Source: Plectrocnemia conspersa | Taxonomy: Eukaryota > Arthropoda > Insecta > Trichoptera > Polycentropodidae | Length of the DNA stretch: 64,000 nt | NCBI GenBank assembly: GCA_009617715.1 | Contig: VTFK01000165.1 | Coordinates: 372,001 to 436,000 of the forward strand | Direction of reading: 5' to 3' | Part shown: positions 35,641 through 46,989 of the stretch, piece by piece | Numbering within the stretch: the stretch's first letter is position 1 | Layout of the letters: each line of letters opens with the position of its first letter | The notes under the pieces: model-generated | Database searches by the model: none | Told to the model about the DNA's origin: nothing | Seen by the model: the letters and a program-made list of their open reading frames with translations, nothing else | Program-made: the position numbers and the translations under genes

Positions 35641-36460
35641 CAATCAGACGTTGACACTGATCTAATCAGATGTTTAAATAATAAAATCTTATTTTTAAAT
35701 AAAATTGTTAAATATTGTATTACTAATAATAATATTTGTTAACGTCTTTAATTTGACTTTAAAATATTCTAATATCACTATATTAAGTGTAACGCATAAC
35801 TATTCAATAATATGCATTATTTTAGCAAAAAAAATTTGATAATCTGTTACTTATGTATTTTTTTTTTAAATTATGACTTTACTTTATTAATTTAAACTAT
35901 TAAAGAAAATCAAACTAAATCTGCTAAGCTTATGATTTAATTAATACATTAATTTTTGTGTCAAAGTGTGATTTACTATATAGTTCTATAAAATTTTGCT
36001 AGTTAAAAAAATATATTATAATATTTGCCATATTTATAATTAAAATCAATTTATTTTAATAGTGCAAATTTGTCATGTTTTCTTTATCAATATGCTAATT
36101 TTATACAATCATTTCCAAATTCGATTTTGATCTATGGATCATATATCATTGAAAACAGACACTCAATCATAATCTTTCATAAAGATAACAGCAAGATTTT
36201 CTCTTGAAGATCATATTAAAAAAACACGTAACACAGTTATTGTAATAATTGTATGTGTGGGATTCGAAATTATTTTTTATATATTCATATTTGATTTATT
36301 ACACCTAAATAAAAGTACTTGAAAATAGAAAATATACATTAAATCACAAATAAACCTGACTTTTATCACACCCTCCTACCCCATATCAACTATTATACTA
36401 CCCTCTACTGTAATCTTATTAAAATTTACATTTACAACTTATCTTGTAAGCTCGCATATT
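35641..36460. other. AT-rich, no gene seen
   Basis: Low-complexity AT-rich sequence with nothing recognised. Confidence 0.55.
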
Positions 36461-36469
36461 TGGAGTTTG

Positions 36470-36492
36470 TAAAACACGACGGTCGTGTTTTA
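36470..36492. repeat. 23-bp palindrome TAAAACACGAC-G-GTCGTGTTTTA
   Basis: Eleven-base perfect arms flank a single central G at 36481. An odd-centred symmetric site of this length resembles a high-affinity site for a homodimer more than a hairpin (no loop). A mixed-composition patch follows at 36520-36580. Confidence 0.7.
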
Positions 36493-36899
36493 AACCTGAA
36501 TATGTCCTAATTCTTTCATATCAGCCGCTTTTAGCCCGAGGCGTGTCATTCTACCATTTCTGGCTCACAGTGTAGTTAAATAACATTTTTTTTCAAATCA
36601 AATTGAATCATTAAGTTATGAACACACCCCGAGCCTTCAGATAACATCATTAAAATTTATACAACTTTAATTATTAAAAATGTTTCAAATTATTGAAGCG
36701 AGTTTTTGACTGTCAAAATTTAGTGAATTTACGACCGGTTTAAAACGCCCATTATGTTGCGATTTTTTATTGTATTTATTAATGTAATATTATACGTATA
36801 ACTAGCTGTTCAGGAAGTCTTCCGTTTGGGAAAAAAAGTTGGCACAATACAAGAACAAAATTAAATCCGTCAATTAAAAAAATGAAATTGAGAAAAATG

Positions 36900-37130
36900 T
36901 GCGAGATTTATATGTCTTATATTATACATTCGCCGATTCACCTGTCAGTCTTATAGGCCTAAGTCCATAAGGCAACTTATTCTCATGATCGCTAAGGCCA
37001 TTGTTACGGTAAAATTCTTGACCTTCAAATCGAACGGTTAATTAAAAGTGACTGTGTTTTGACGGACTTTCACTGTGTTGACTTAATGAAAAAAGAGAAG
37101 TCACGTTTTTTTCCTATTTGATTTAATGAG
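36900..37130. other. Mixed-composition patch, no defined feature
   Basis: Mixed DNA around 36930-37130 (GGCCTAAGTCCATAAGG and GTTTTGACGGACTTTC). No coding frame. Confidence 0.2.
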
Positions 37131-37464
37131 ACAACGATGAAAATGCGTTTTAGACGACTGTGATCAAATTGACATTTATAAACATATTTTTTCTGGCACT
37201 AAATTATTTCAAAAATCATCTGAATTGGACAATTTTAATGTTAAATTAATAAATAGCGTATTAATTTATAATTTTAAATATTAATTAATATGCTACAAAA
37301 AAACTATTTTTACAAAAATATTTATTTTATTAATTTACAGTATATTACTTTTATGATAATTATAGATATATTACTTGTTTCACCCAAAATCATTCAAACA
37401 TTATTTTACTTACTGAAACAATTATTTAATTTGACTTATTAAATTGCTTTTAAGTCAAGGACAC

Positions 37465-37506
37465 TCTGTATATATTTTAACCGTATCTGTATATATTTTA
37501 ACCGTA
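37465..37506. repeat. Two exact 21-bp tandem units
   Basis: TCTGTATATATTTTAACCGTA is repeated perfectly head to tail at 37465-37485 and 37486-37506. Exact identity suggests a recent duplication. Confidence 0.85.
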
Positions 37507-37709
37507 ATATAACAAGTCTATATATATTTTTGAGATCAGTAAAATTTTTCAGCCAGTTAAACGCAGAAAAAACCGATTACAATATATCGTAAACAAATAT
37601 TTACTGATCTTATTATTGTGGCAAAGTTTAATTTATTAGTTATTTTTACTCAATGTTTATTAAGAATTAAAATTCGATGTGGCATATGAAAAATAATAAA
37701 TAAAAATTA

Positions 37710-37790
37710 ATGGTCCTTGGAGCTGGTGTAATTCGCCCGCAGGCTGAAACGGAGTTTACCGCTTTTTTGAGCAATAGCACTTTACTATTA
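37710..37790. other. Short GC-richer block
   Basis: GGAGCTGGTGTAATTCGCCC and GCAGGCTGAAACGGAG in an AT-rich setting; possible small regulatory block. No coding frame. Confidence 0.2.
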
Positions 37791-38059
37791 ATAAACTGTA
37801 GTTATGTGTAAAATAATAACTGTGCAATAAAATAGAGAAAGACACATAAAAGTGTACTAATCCGTTTCATTCAAGTAATCGCATATATACAGATATACTA
37901 AATTTAATTTTATATATGTATATAAACATAGAAATGCAAAAAATGTAAATATGTTGATTGTGTCGTCCGCTAAAGTTTCTAAAAGATATATTTTTACATT
38001 TTTAATTCAGTTACTGTGTTTGACTTCAATTTATTTCAACGGTTTAAAAAATCAAGCGC

Positions 38060-38330
38060 TGCCTATTGTGCGACTCCACGATTGGACTCCCCTGCGGCAA
38101 TTCCCCCCCTCCCACTCCTCTCATACATGCGGACGGATAGCCGGTTGGACATTAGTGTCAGCCGTTACCCGCGAGTTAGAGGCCCCAGCGGACGACGCGG
38201 CCCGCAGCTTGACGATATCTGACGCCCGTCACTGGCACTGCAGATCACTACCGCGCGAACGCCGCTCGTGATTCACCCTTTAGTGCGTCATAGATAGGAG
38301 GCAGGGCCCGCCAACTGGCGGCCGATAAAA
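38060..38330. promoter_or_regulatory. Strong GC-rich island
   Basis: One of the most GC-rich blocks of the window, with CCCCCCCTCCC, many CpGs (GACGACGCGGCCCGC, CGCGCGAACGCCGC) and GGGCCCGCCAACTGGCGGCC at its end. Two plus frames (106 and 68 codons) overlap here in different phases, as expected for GC-rich non-coding DNA. Lies 1.8 kb before the candidate first exon at 40155 and may be a distal promoter or enhancer. Confidence 0.35.
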
Positions 38331-38819
38331 AATACACTTTATTATTTGATTAAATAGTATACAGTGGCAGTTGGTGGCTCGCTTTACCTAACTATTATAT
38401 ATTTTTTTTATTCTGCGTCGCTCATTGTCGATGTTGGAATACATTTGACACATGCGATATATTATACAAAAGCAAGCATGATTTTCTTTAATTTTTTATT
38501 TTACTTATATGGTTATTTAAAACTATTTTTTTCAATAAAATGTCAATTTATGTAAAAAAAAAAATGCGACAGTTTCTCTCAATATTATTCTTATTTCACT
38601 AAATGCACATGTGTGCATGTTGACATAAGAATTTTGTAATTAGTGTGATTAAGAGACATTGATCTTAGATTTACATGCTATGAATCAAATAAAAAAGACC
38701 ATATCAGATACAAAATCTCAGCAATTTAAATTTAAATGCAATCATTTAAATATACAAAGTTTGAATTTTTAAAACTTTCTTTCTTCTCTTTCATTAGATA
38801 ATAAGTAAAAACGGTCTTC

Positions 38820-39070
38820 CATAGCATAGCCACAGTTAATAGTCGTCGCTGAGAACAGACGTAAAATTCGCACACAACAGATCCCTTGGCCGGGCGAGCC
38901 CACATCCCACTGAGCTCGCTACTAGGGCTCCGCCTTTGGGTTTGCAGCCATGGGCTCTACTGTGAAGCGCACCACAGACAGCACCTCTGTAAATGCTCTT
39001 AGAACTGCACCGCAGATATAGTCAGCTATCATACACACAGGGAACCTGCGTCACTACGTTCAAATAGTGA
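38820..39070. promoter_or_regulatory. GC-rich island
   Basis: CCGGGCGAGCCCACATCCC, GCTCCGCCTTTGGGTTTGC and GCGTCACTACG lie within 250 bases. A tiny frame from ATG 38950 runs 23 codons to TAG 39019-39021; nothing supports translation. Probable regulatory block. Confidence 0.3.
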
Positions 39071-39719
39071 TGAAAATTCTGGTATTTTTATTTATATTGT
39101 AATTTATAAGAAAATAATGATTATTTATTTATTTAATTTTATTTACAATAAAACAAACTTTGTAGGTATATTTATAAATATTATTAATAAAACATAATTT
39201 TAAATAATATTTAAAAAAAAAATTATAAATATAAAAAATTACATTTTGTATGATAATCGAAATATTAATATAATATCTTAAAATTATACTAGAAATTGCA
39301 GTAGAAAAACATGTATTTTAGGGAACCTAAAATTTCAACTACGATTGGAATTACAATTATTATTAAAAAATGAAATTAAATACATTTAGAGCATTTTATT
39401 AAGTAAATACATTAACTATTTTTTCTGTATTATTATCAATTAAATTTTGAATTCTTTAGTGAAGAATTTCTGCTGAATATAAATATATCTATAAAGTTTA
39501 TTTACTGCAACTATTATTTATTGCTGTTTAATAAATTAATTTAGTGATTAGATAAAAAAAAATCTATTATATTTTAAACATTATTAGATATGCTATTTTT
39601 AGTTTAATTTATTTTAGAGACTATTTTAATAATATCATCTTTCCAATTCATCTAGTTGTAATCCTTTTACATGAACCCAATCCAAATTAATTATATTTAT
39701 TATTGTTTGATGTAGGATG

Positions 39720-40154
39720 TGCATGACAAGCGCGTTATCCCACTCTGTCTGTCTGTTGTTATTCGAAAAGGTATCTTTCGTCGGATTATATTAATTCAGA
39801 TTTTAAACGCACCAAACGATTGACTGTTTCCAAGAGGGATGCTGCCCTCCCCTTTAATACTTTGGGGGTGGCTGATCAGTGTCTGTTCCAGGGCGCGTGT
39901 GAAGAAACCTTTGATCTAATACCGCTTTGCCCGAGAGCTTAATGATTTCACTTTGGCGAATTCTTTGAGCATTCTTTTCGCCAAAGGTTTGTTTGCACCG
40001 AAGGCAAACAGATGATCATGACGCGATTTGATATGAGAGATGCTCGGATTTAATTTTTTCAAAAATTCCTAGTAGTACCTGTCGACAGAGGCAAGAGAGA
40101 TACAAACAAGAAGAAGAAAGGCACACGTAAAGAAGAGCGGTGGGCGGGTGGAAA
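39720..40154 (+). promoter_or_regulatory. Candidate promoter and 5' UTR with TCF and inverted CTTTGG sites
   Basis: CCTTTGATCT at 39908-39917 is an exact TCF/Pangolin site. CTTTGGCGAA (39951-39960) and TTCGCCAAAG (39977-39986) form a perfect 10-bp inverted repeat with a 16-base spacer. TCAGT at 39876-39880 could be an initiator, but there is no TATA or clear DPE at standard spacing. The last 70 bases are purine-rich (GGCAAGAGAGAT, AAGAAGAAGAAAGG), typical of a 5' leader, and lead to the start codon at 40155. A short upstream frame ATG 40033 to TAA 40053 would precede it if transcription starts that far upstream. Confidence 0.35.
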
Positions 40155-40165
40155 ATGCCCAGGAG
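40155..40165 (+). CDS. Candidate first coding exon, Met-Pro-Arg-(Arg/Ser), of a long-intron gene
   Basis: GGAAAATGCCCAGGAG|GTAAGTGG: the ATG has a good insect context (AAAATG), an in-frame TAA sits at 40128-40130, and eleven coding bases end at a donor matching GAG|GTAAGT in all intron positions. The split codon AG/N would give Arg or Ser. No acceptor-bounded partner exon is recognised in the next 24 kb, so the intron would exceed the window. Long first introns with many non-coding islands are typical of developmental transcription-factor genes. Vertebrate Teashirt-type proteins (TSHZ) begin Met-Pro-Arg-Arg-Lys-Gln, so a tiptop/teashirt relative is one possibility, but four residues cannot decide and chance co-occurrence of ATG and a donor is possible. 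Confidence 0.3.
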
Positions 40166-40199
40166 GTAAGTGGAAACTTGTTATGAAAACGTTAGCAGC

Positions 40200-41510
40200 T
40201 CTCAAAAGAGGTTACATATCAAAAGAGCCGGCACAATTGTTATTTCAAAGGCAAGAAAAAATGAAATTTGATCAAATTTATAATTTTGTCTTAATCGGTA
40301 TAACCGCTTTGAGACGACTACTGCGTGGTTTAATGGTTAAATTTGTTTTAAATTTAAAATAATTAAAAAATTTAATAACAATTCTTGGTATCGTCTCATA
40401 TTGTATGTATGTATATAATAAATAACCCACAAAAAAATAGTGACTACGACAAAACTGCTTTTGTGGCAAAAAAACAGACATTTTATAAATGTTAATATTA
40501 TCTAATTTGGTTTTGACTTAATTATAATTGTTATATATAAAATATTTAAGATTTCTTAAACTGCCTGATGTTTAAAAAATAATATATTGTAGCAGCTAAC
40601 ACTTGCCATTATTATATTAAAAAATCAGGATTTTTCTAGATATTTTAATTGATATATAATATATTATACGTAATTTTTAAATAAGCATATTTTTACTTAT
40701 ATTAAATATAAATATACGATGCTCTCGTAGATATTTGTACCACATCATTCAGTCGTCTCTAAAGGTTGGATTGAACTAAAGAGGAAATCGGCAATATTCT
40801 CAAGCGTCATAAGAATTTAAATTGTCTCCTTTTATAAAATACAACAATACAATACTGTTTGGTTTGAATTATATTTGTATGTGTAAAAAGTACAATAAAT
40901 AAATATATTTTTGGGTTTACTGTTGTAACAACAGTTATGTAATATTTGTTTAAATTTAAACTAATACAATAATAGTACTTACATATTTTTTCCGTGATTT
41001 GCATCCGCACAAAACCATGTCATGATATTTACAAAAACTGCACACAAAAGAGATCACTCGTGAAAGTTTTCTTTTATTCGTTGAATCAGATGTGTTTCAA
41101 TGTGTACTTAACAATGTTTAGAATCATTGTACGAAATGACAATGTGTTAAGCGTTCATCTGTGCTCCATTCATGTGTCATTTTACTTCACCGTCGGTTAT
41201 TGTTTGCCACTGAAAATAAAAGAATATGGGTTAAACCACAATAATGGAGTATGAGTTTGGCTAATGATTAAATCTATGTTTTTTTTCTAACAAATAGTGA
41301 TAGTTCTTACTATTCACATTGTAAAGTTAGTAAATATAAACAAAGATCTAAAAACGATTGTATTAAGTTGTTGCATAAAAAGTGACGCTTCAATGTAACA
41401 TTTTGCCTTTCTGGCTTAGAAATAATTGCAATTATGACATCGTCATATTTTTAATTTATTTATCTAATGATATTTGTTCATATAGTTGTTGATGCCACAT
41501 CAACGAGCAT
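40200..41510. other. AT-rich, no gene seen
   Basis: Low-complexity AT-rich sequence after the candidate donor. Patches at 40990-41200 are slightly less AT-rich and give an 86-codon plus frame without a domain. Confidence 0.45.
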
Positions 41511-41519
41511 AAGTGTTTG

Positions 41520-41850
41520 AATCTTGTTCTAAAATTCTTCGTGCTTCTTGTGGGTGGTAATGGGTGGTTTTGGTGGTTGAGTAACTCCCTTGTTCGAGTG
41601 TGGGTTTGGAAAGGGAGGGTTGCCGCGCTTAAATAAGTAGGTAACCTTATAACAAGATTAACATTTTCTCTGATGTAGGTATGGGAGATTGGCGGGACTT
41701 GTGCTCGGAGCGATGAAACGTAAAAAGTGCCCCTATCAGCCCCTTCAAACGGTCTTCGGCACCAGATACTACAAATAATTTATTCCCTCGCCCGCTCGCT
41801 CCTATCGCGTGAGCGTATATATTATATAATTTTATTATTACGCCAAGGAA
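41520..41850. promoter_or_regulatory. GC-richer island with two tandem Gli/Ci-like sites
   Basis: TGGGTGGTA (41551-41559) and TGGGTGGTT (41561-41569) each differ from the Gli/Ci consensus TGGGTGGTC only at the last base and follow each other with a one-base gap; TTGGTGGTT follows. Further on come AGTGCCCCTATCAGCCCC and CCTCGCCCGCTCGCTCC. No coding frame. Confidence 0.35.
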
Positions 41851-42340
41851 TTTAATCCGAAAATATAAGAAATTCGTTTTTTAAAAAACGAAGCTAGATA
41901 CGAGAGGTGGTAATGTTTTAATAAAGTGAAAAAAAACTTGAAAAAATATAGTCAGTCACGGCTTTTATATTTTCTTTGTGCAATATTTCAACTACCTGTA
42001 CCATTAGTCACAATTTAGAGTCACTGTAACAACCACTTTAACAACGAAAAGAAAAATCTCACTGAATTCAAACCTATCAAACCCGTTATAAGTAAGACCA
42101 CATTCATCAAAAATAGCGTCAAATATAGTTATTATTTCAGAACTTCTTGGTTATCGAGCGCCAAAGTAGACATATAGACCATGCATAAATTCGCTAAGGT
42201 TTCACTCTAAAATCAGTGAGCAGCGTATATTAGCAGAGAAAGTTAGCAAAGGTCGATTACGGATTAGCTTGAAGTCGGTCGACGAGAAGATTAATCTCTC
42301 ATTGACCAACCAAATTTAGATGTTTTTATCCGTCTATCTA

Positions 42341-42410
42341 ATAGTAGATGTAGCTCAGTCTGTAAGCCCAGGATGATTTTATATTATAAATCTGAACCCT
42401 TATATAGCCT
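42341..42410 (+). repeat. tRNA-like A-box fragment
   Basis: TAGCTCAGTCTGTAAGC at 42351-42367 is an excellent tRNA D-arm/A-box match, but no B box follows at the right distance (only TCTGAACCC). Best read as a decayed tRNA pseudogene or SINE head. Confidence 0.45.
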
Positions 42411-42688
42411 TTCGTTAATAATATTGCTTAATCTCACCTTTTATTTTCGTGGTTTTAACTTCCCTTGAGGTGAAAGATTTGAAATTTTAAATTTAATAGC
42501 GTTCTTACGATTTTAGATGCCCTGAAGGTAAAATATTTTTAATTCTAAAATTTATAATAAAATGATTTATAAATAGTGAAATATCATATTTTTTTTTGTG
42601 TGAATTTAAATTAAAATAAATTATTTTTATTATTTTTTCTTAACCATGTTTTCTTGTGGGTCCCTCCCTTGTTTGTGCATGATTAAAA

Positions 42689-43660
42689 CAAGGCTTGCTT
42701 TGAAGCAAAAAACTATTTTTATGACATATTTATTTTTTTAGCAAATATTGTATGGTTTATAATGTGTTCTATATTCTTACAAAAATTCAAGCCATTATCT
42801 CTAAAACAAAAAAAAATAATAGCCCAAATAAAATTGCAAGTATTGAGGTTCGATCAAATTATTATTAAATTTTTTGCAAAAAAAAATATATTTCTTAAAT
42901 ATTTTATTTCCATGCAAGTTTTGCATTTGAACGTTTCTTATAAAGCAAACTTTTTTGTAAATTTGTCACAATTTTACAAAAAAGTGACATATTTTATTTA
43001 AGGATTTTAGGAGTTATATTTTATAACAAGTTCAAGTCTTATTAAATTTACCAAAGGAATCAACAGCTTTAAGAAATTTTTGAATCTTTTAAAAATTTGT
43101 ATTTAGGTCCGATCGACTTAATACAAAACTTGTTTTGAAGCCAAAAACTATTTTTATTACATATTTTATTTTTTTAGCGAATATTATAAGGATTATTAAG
43201 AGTTCTATTTTATAACAAAAACTAACATCTTAGTCTTCAAAACAAAGGAATTAAGAAAAAAACAAGTTCCATAAAAGTTTATGTGGAGTTTGTATACTTA
43301 ATAAAAAACTTGTTTCAAAGCAAAAAATTATTTTTATGACATATTTCATTTTTATAACTTGTTTCGAAGCAAAAAACTTTTTTTTGTATTTCATTTCTAT
43401 GCAGGTTTAGCTTTTAAACGTTTTTTAAAAAGCGAACTTTCTCTTTAGATTTTATCCAACGGAGTTATGAATTTTTAAGATTTTAAATTTGCAATTATAT
43501 TGCAAAAAAATTACATATTTTTTTAGCGAATATTATAAGGGTTATTATGAGTTCTATGTTATAACAGAAATTCAAGTTTTAATCAATAAAACATAAGAAT
43601 TAACTGCCTTAAGAAAATTGCTATTCTTATAAAATTTGTATGGAGGTCCGATCGATTTAA
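42689..43660. repeat. Diverged tandem array, units of about 50-435 bp
   Basis: The phrase ACTTGTTTYGAAGCAAAAAA recurs at 42689, 43125, 43305 and 43355. Each is followed by variants of ACTATTTTTATGACATATT and GCGAATATTATAAGG (43177 and 43526, diverged at 42740), then GTTCTATTTTATAACA and, in two copies, AGGTCCGATCGA (43105 and 43644). Two units carry an extra segment (CATGCAAGTTTTGCATTTGAACG near 42912 and a relative near 43401) that the shortest lacks. This is a locally amplified, nested repeat. A 79-codon plus frame at 42762 falls inside and is probably meaningless. Confidence 0.7.
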
Positions 43661-44640
43661 AAGATAAACGAAAATTAGATTTGTTTAATGAAAATTTTTT
43701 CTTACGCTAATTTCAATATATTTTGAATACAGTCAATAGTTGCGGCCCACAAACGTGTATTTTTTTTAATTTGCCTTTAAAATATATATAAAAATAAAAA
43801 TACTTTGTTTTATATATTATACGATATGCACATACTAATTATGTATATATATATTTTTTTACACTGAATTACAAAATAAAATAAAATAAAACAAATATTT
43901 GAAACTTATCAAATTTCATCGGCCAAAAAATAATATATTTTATAAAACATATATATGTATACAAAAATGTCTGATGATAGCTACGAGGAGCAGGTCTACT
44001 TTTGTGTATCGTGATTTAATTTATTTGTTCGTTGAAAAATTGTAAATAAATAAATTGAGTACGATAAATATAGCTAAATCATGCAATATTTGGATCCTTC
44101 AAAATAATATCTTTTTACTTTATTATAATTAAGCAATTATTGTAAAACGCATAAAATATGTATTGCCTAATTTTGGTATTTTTGGCATATAGCAAATATT
44201 TTTACTTTTTCATACATTTTTGCTGTTTTTAATTTTTTTTCGATAAATTCCTTTCTTTGGTTGTTTTTGCAATTTCAGTTTTTCATTTTCGCTAAAATTA
44301 AAAAATACTAGGAGAACCAAAATAATATTTTTTTTATCTATTTAATTTTTAAACCTAACAAACTTCACTTTTTACTGTAGAACACGTTCTGCGTTGCAAT
44401 ATCGTACACTGAAATTTGCCATATTTTTTATTTTTAAAAAACGAAAAAAAATATTTTAATACTATACAATATTATTTACTACATTTACTACAATTTTCAC
44501 AATGTGCTTATATTGTTTGTAATGATTAATATTTTTTATGAAATTTTACTGATTTTAATAAATATTAATAATGATTTGTTTATTATCTAAAAGTGAAAAT
44601 TACTAATTGACGACTCAGCGTCAAGTTTTATTTATTTTTT
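43661..44640. other. AT-rich, no gene seen
   Basis: Includes (TA)n-rich stretches near 43845-43860 and 43950-43960; nothing else recognised. Confidence 0.55.
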
Positions 44641-44960
44641 AAATTACACATTCCCTTACGTGACATGTGAGATACACAGGATATAAGGTCACCAAAATGA
44701 ACAAGATTATAACAAATAGGCATCCCAAAATAAACGTCACAATCGCATTGTAACATTATTACGTTGTCCGGATGAGGGTCAGCTTGGATCAATTAAGGGG
44801 GTGACGATGAAAGGACGTCCTCTAAACCGAGGACCATGGGGATGGAGATACTTCAAAGGGAACAGGTCATTGATGTACTACCATAGTACAACCGCCTGGA
44901 GCAAATGCAGACAAACACCGTTCAAATACACATATTTATATCCCCGAGAGCAGATTGGCG
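44640..44960. promoter_or_regulatory. GC-richer island
   Basis: Includes TTACGTGACATGTGAG, GGATCAATTAAGGGGGTGACG, GGACGTCCTCTAAACCGAGG and ACCGCCTGGAGC. TCAATTAAGGGGG carries a homeodomain core. No open frame across it. Probable enhancer-like element. Confidence 0.35.
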
Positions 44961-45340
44961 TTTTCCATTAGTCTTCAGAAAGAGATATTGCGCTTGGATT
45001 TATTTTTTTTATTTTCCTTGGCAATATCAATTTTAATTTATGTACAAACACAATGGGACGGAAAAGAGAACCGTCGGCCTTTGATGTGTTTTTCGCGACA
45101 TGCAAAAACCAAATTAAGTTTGCAAGACAAATCCGTTGTATGTGTTTGTTTGTATATTGAATTATCTTCGGAAAGAGTCGGTTTTTCGTGTGCTCGGGCA
45201 ATATACTAGACGTCATAAATTAGCCATTTTCCATCGCTCCCCTCTTGGTTCAGTCATTTTGACTTTGAATTAAGAAACATATTTTCTTTTGTCCGGGGGA
45301 GAAACACTAAAAAAACACAGGGCAAAGTAAAGATAAATAA
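44961..45340. other. Mixed-composition stretch with overlapping frames on both strands
   Basis: Frames of 84 codons (plus, 44955-45209) and 82 codons (minus, 45216-44968) overlap, typical of mixed non-coding DNA. GACGTCATAAATTAGCC near 45210 combines CRE-like and CATAAATT cores. No domain in either frame. Confidence 0.25.
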
Positions 45341-46460
45341 TATTTCAGCGACGTTCCCTTACATACATATACATACCTACACACTTTATATGGTACTTTA
45401 TTTAAATTCTTTAATATTTTTTACTTTGCAAATTTTTTCTAAAAACTTATCGATCAATAACCCAAATGGCAATTTAAGTAGCATAGTATAATTATTTATG
45501 TAGAAAAATACCCATTAAAACTTTTTTAAGAATTTATTTACGTAATTCCGTAAGAGATACTTCATTCTACGGTTACAATTTAATACATAAAAATATTTAA
45601 TATAATACGTATACATTTATAAAAATATAATAAGTACAAATAATTTATATTTACATTCATAAAGCTATGAGTATAGATCAGAGTTTCTTAACCGGTTTTT
45701 TTCTATGTATGTTTTGCCAGTCAGATGAAAGCAACGGACCTCTTCTCTAAATCAAGTTTTATAAAAGGAAAAAAATACATAGATTTAGGGTTTTTGTTTT
45801 TATTTTTACAAGTTTGAAGAAATCGAAGTCGCGTAGTCACGTTCTTAAAACGCAATAATAAGTTAAAACTTAAATAGCTCACTAAATAAATTAATAAATA
45901 AATAAATTTATTGTAATATTTATTTAGATACCAATGGCATCAAATAATAAAATTGGGTACCGGTATCGAATAAACAAAGTAACAAATAATTCAATTCAAT
46001 ATCTTCAGAAATTTTTCTAAAACAAAATAGTCATGAATCAGAAACTCGCGTTGAATCAGAAACTTATGTAGAACCTGAAGCTTATTTAGAACCTGAATTT
46101 TGTATAGTATAAGAAGAAAATCAAAATATTATCGAGAAATATCATTCACTATTTTCAATAAAATTTAGTATTGCTATTCAAAAAGTTGTTTATTAACTTT
46201 TGAATACCGTTAGACAGAAGACATAACATAACAATTAGGCAGAAGTTTTGAAATAAACTAACCATTCATTTTATCTGTATTTTTTAAATATTTTAATCAA
46301 CACTAAAAACTACAGAATAATTTGTAAACGTTTAAATATTTTCAAACTACGTTAATGTCGGTTAACATGTTCTTGCCTTATGGTCTTCATACATTACAGT
46401 TACAAAAAATATTTTTTAATAATATTATTTTCTATGTATACGTATATTTTTTCAATCAAT
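45341..46460. other. AT-rich, no gene seen
   Basis: A short run near 46040-46110 repeats a Glu-rich-looking motif (ATCAGAAACT.., GAACCTGAAGCTTATTTAGAACCTGAA, an approximately 15-base repeat used twice) but has no open frame beyond a few dozen codons. Confidence 0.4.
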
Positions 46461-46469
46461 CCGAGTGAC

Positions 46470-46930
46470 CGTTTGACGTATTCGCGCGTGTCCTCCCACC
46501 TCACCTCCGACGGGGCGTTCTTGGGTAACGGCCACCACCGTGATATATAGAAACAGTTGTCATCATAAATTGCGGCATCGCGACAAAACTATTGTCCATG
46601 AAATAAAGCGTCTTGGGGGCCGCTGCATCAGGCAGATAGGGGACGTTTGTCACCGGCGCTGACAGCCGGCCCCCTGTTTATCAATCGACGTCTCCTCTTC
46701 GACGTCCAGCATCCTGAGAGAGAGCGAAAATATGAGAGAGGCCCGATGCCGAATTGATGTCCGTTGTCTGTTGTCCATAACTCACCGATACACCGGCTTC
46801 GGTCACAGAGCTCTGATAAGCGCCCGACGCGACGTGTCTGCCTGGGGCGGGTGCGCCCCACCCCCAAATGCGGGCCTGGTCTCAATCTCCGAAGAAGCTC
46901 AAAAATCGAAATATGCCTGACGAGATTTAT
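46470..46930. promoter_or_regulatory. Strong GC-rich island with CATAAATT and Sox-type cores
   Basis: CATAAATTGCGGC at 46564, AAACTATTGTCCATG (Sox-type CTATTGT) and AATAAAGCG near 46581-46610, then GCTGACAGCCGGCCCCC (Meis/Hth TGACAG) and a GC-rich end (GGGGCGGGTGCGCCCC). Frames of 109 (minus), 62 and 74 (plus) codons overlap in the same DNA and therefore carry little weight. Likely a developmental enhancer. Confidence 0.4.
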
Positions 46931-46989
46931 TTGGGTGTTGTTGTATTTATGGTTCAATGAGAAGGTTTTCTATCAAAAATGTGGATGAT

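Noticed and set aside
38950..39021. 23-codon small frame in the 38.8 kb island
   Set aside because: Too short, with no conservation evidence; GC-rich non-coding DNA gives such frames by chance.
42762..43001. 79-codon plus frame
   Set aside because: Lies inside the diverged tandem array and is rich in Lys, Phe and Ile as AT-rich chance frames are.
46628..46957. 109-codon Arg-rich minus frame
   Set aside because: Arg, Gly and Pro richness follows from CpG-rich DNA, and two plus frames overlap the same bases.
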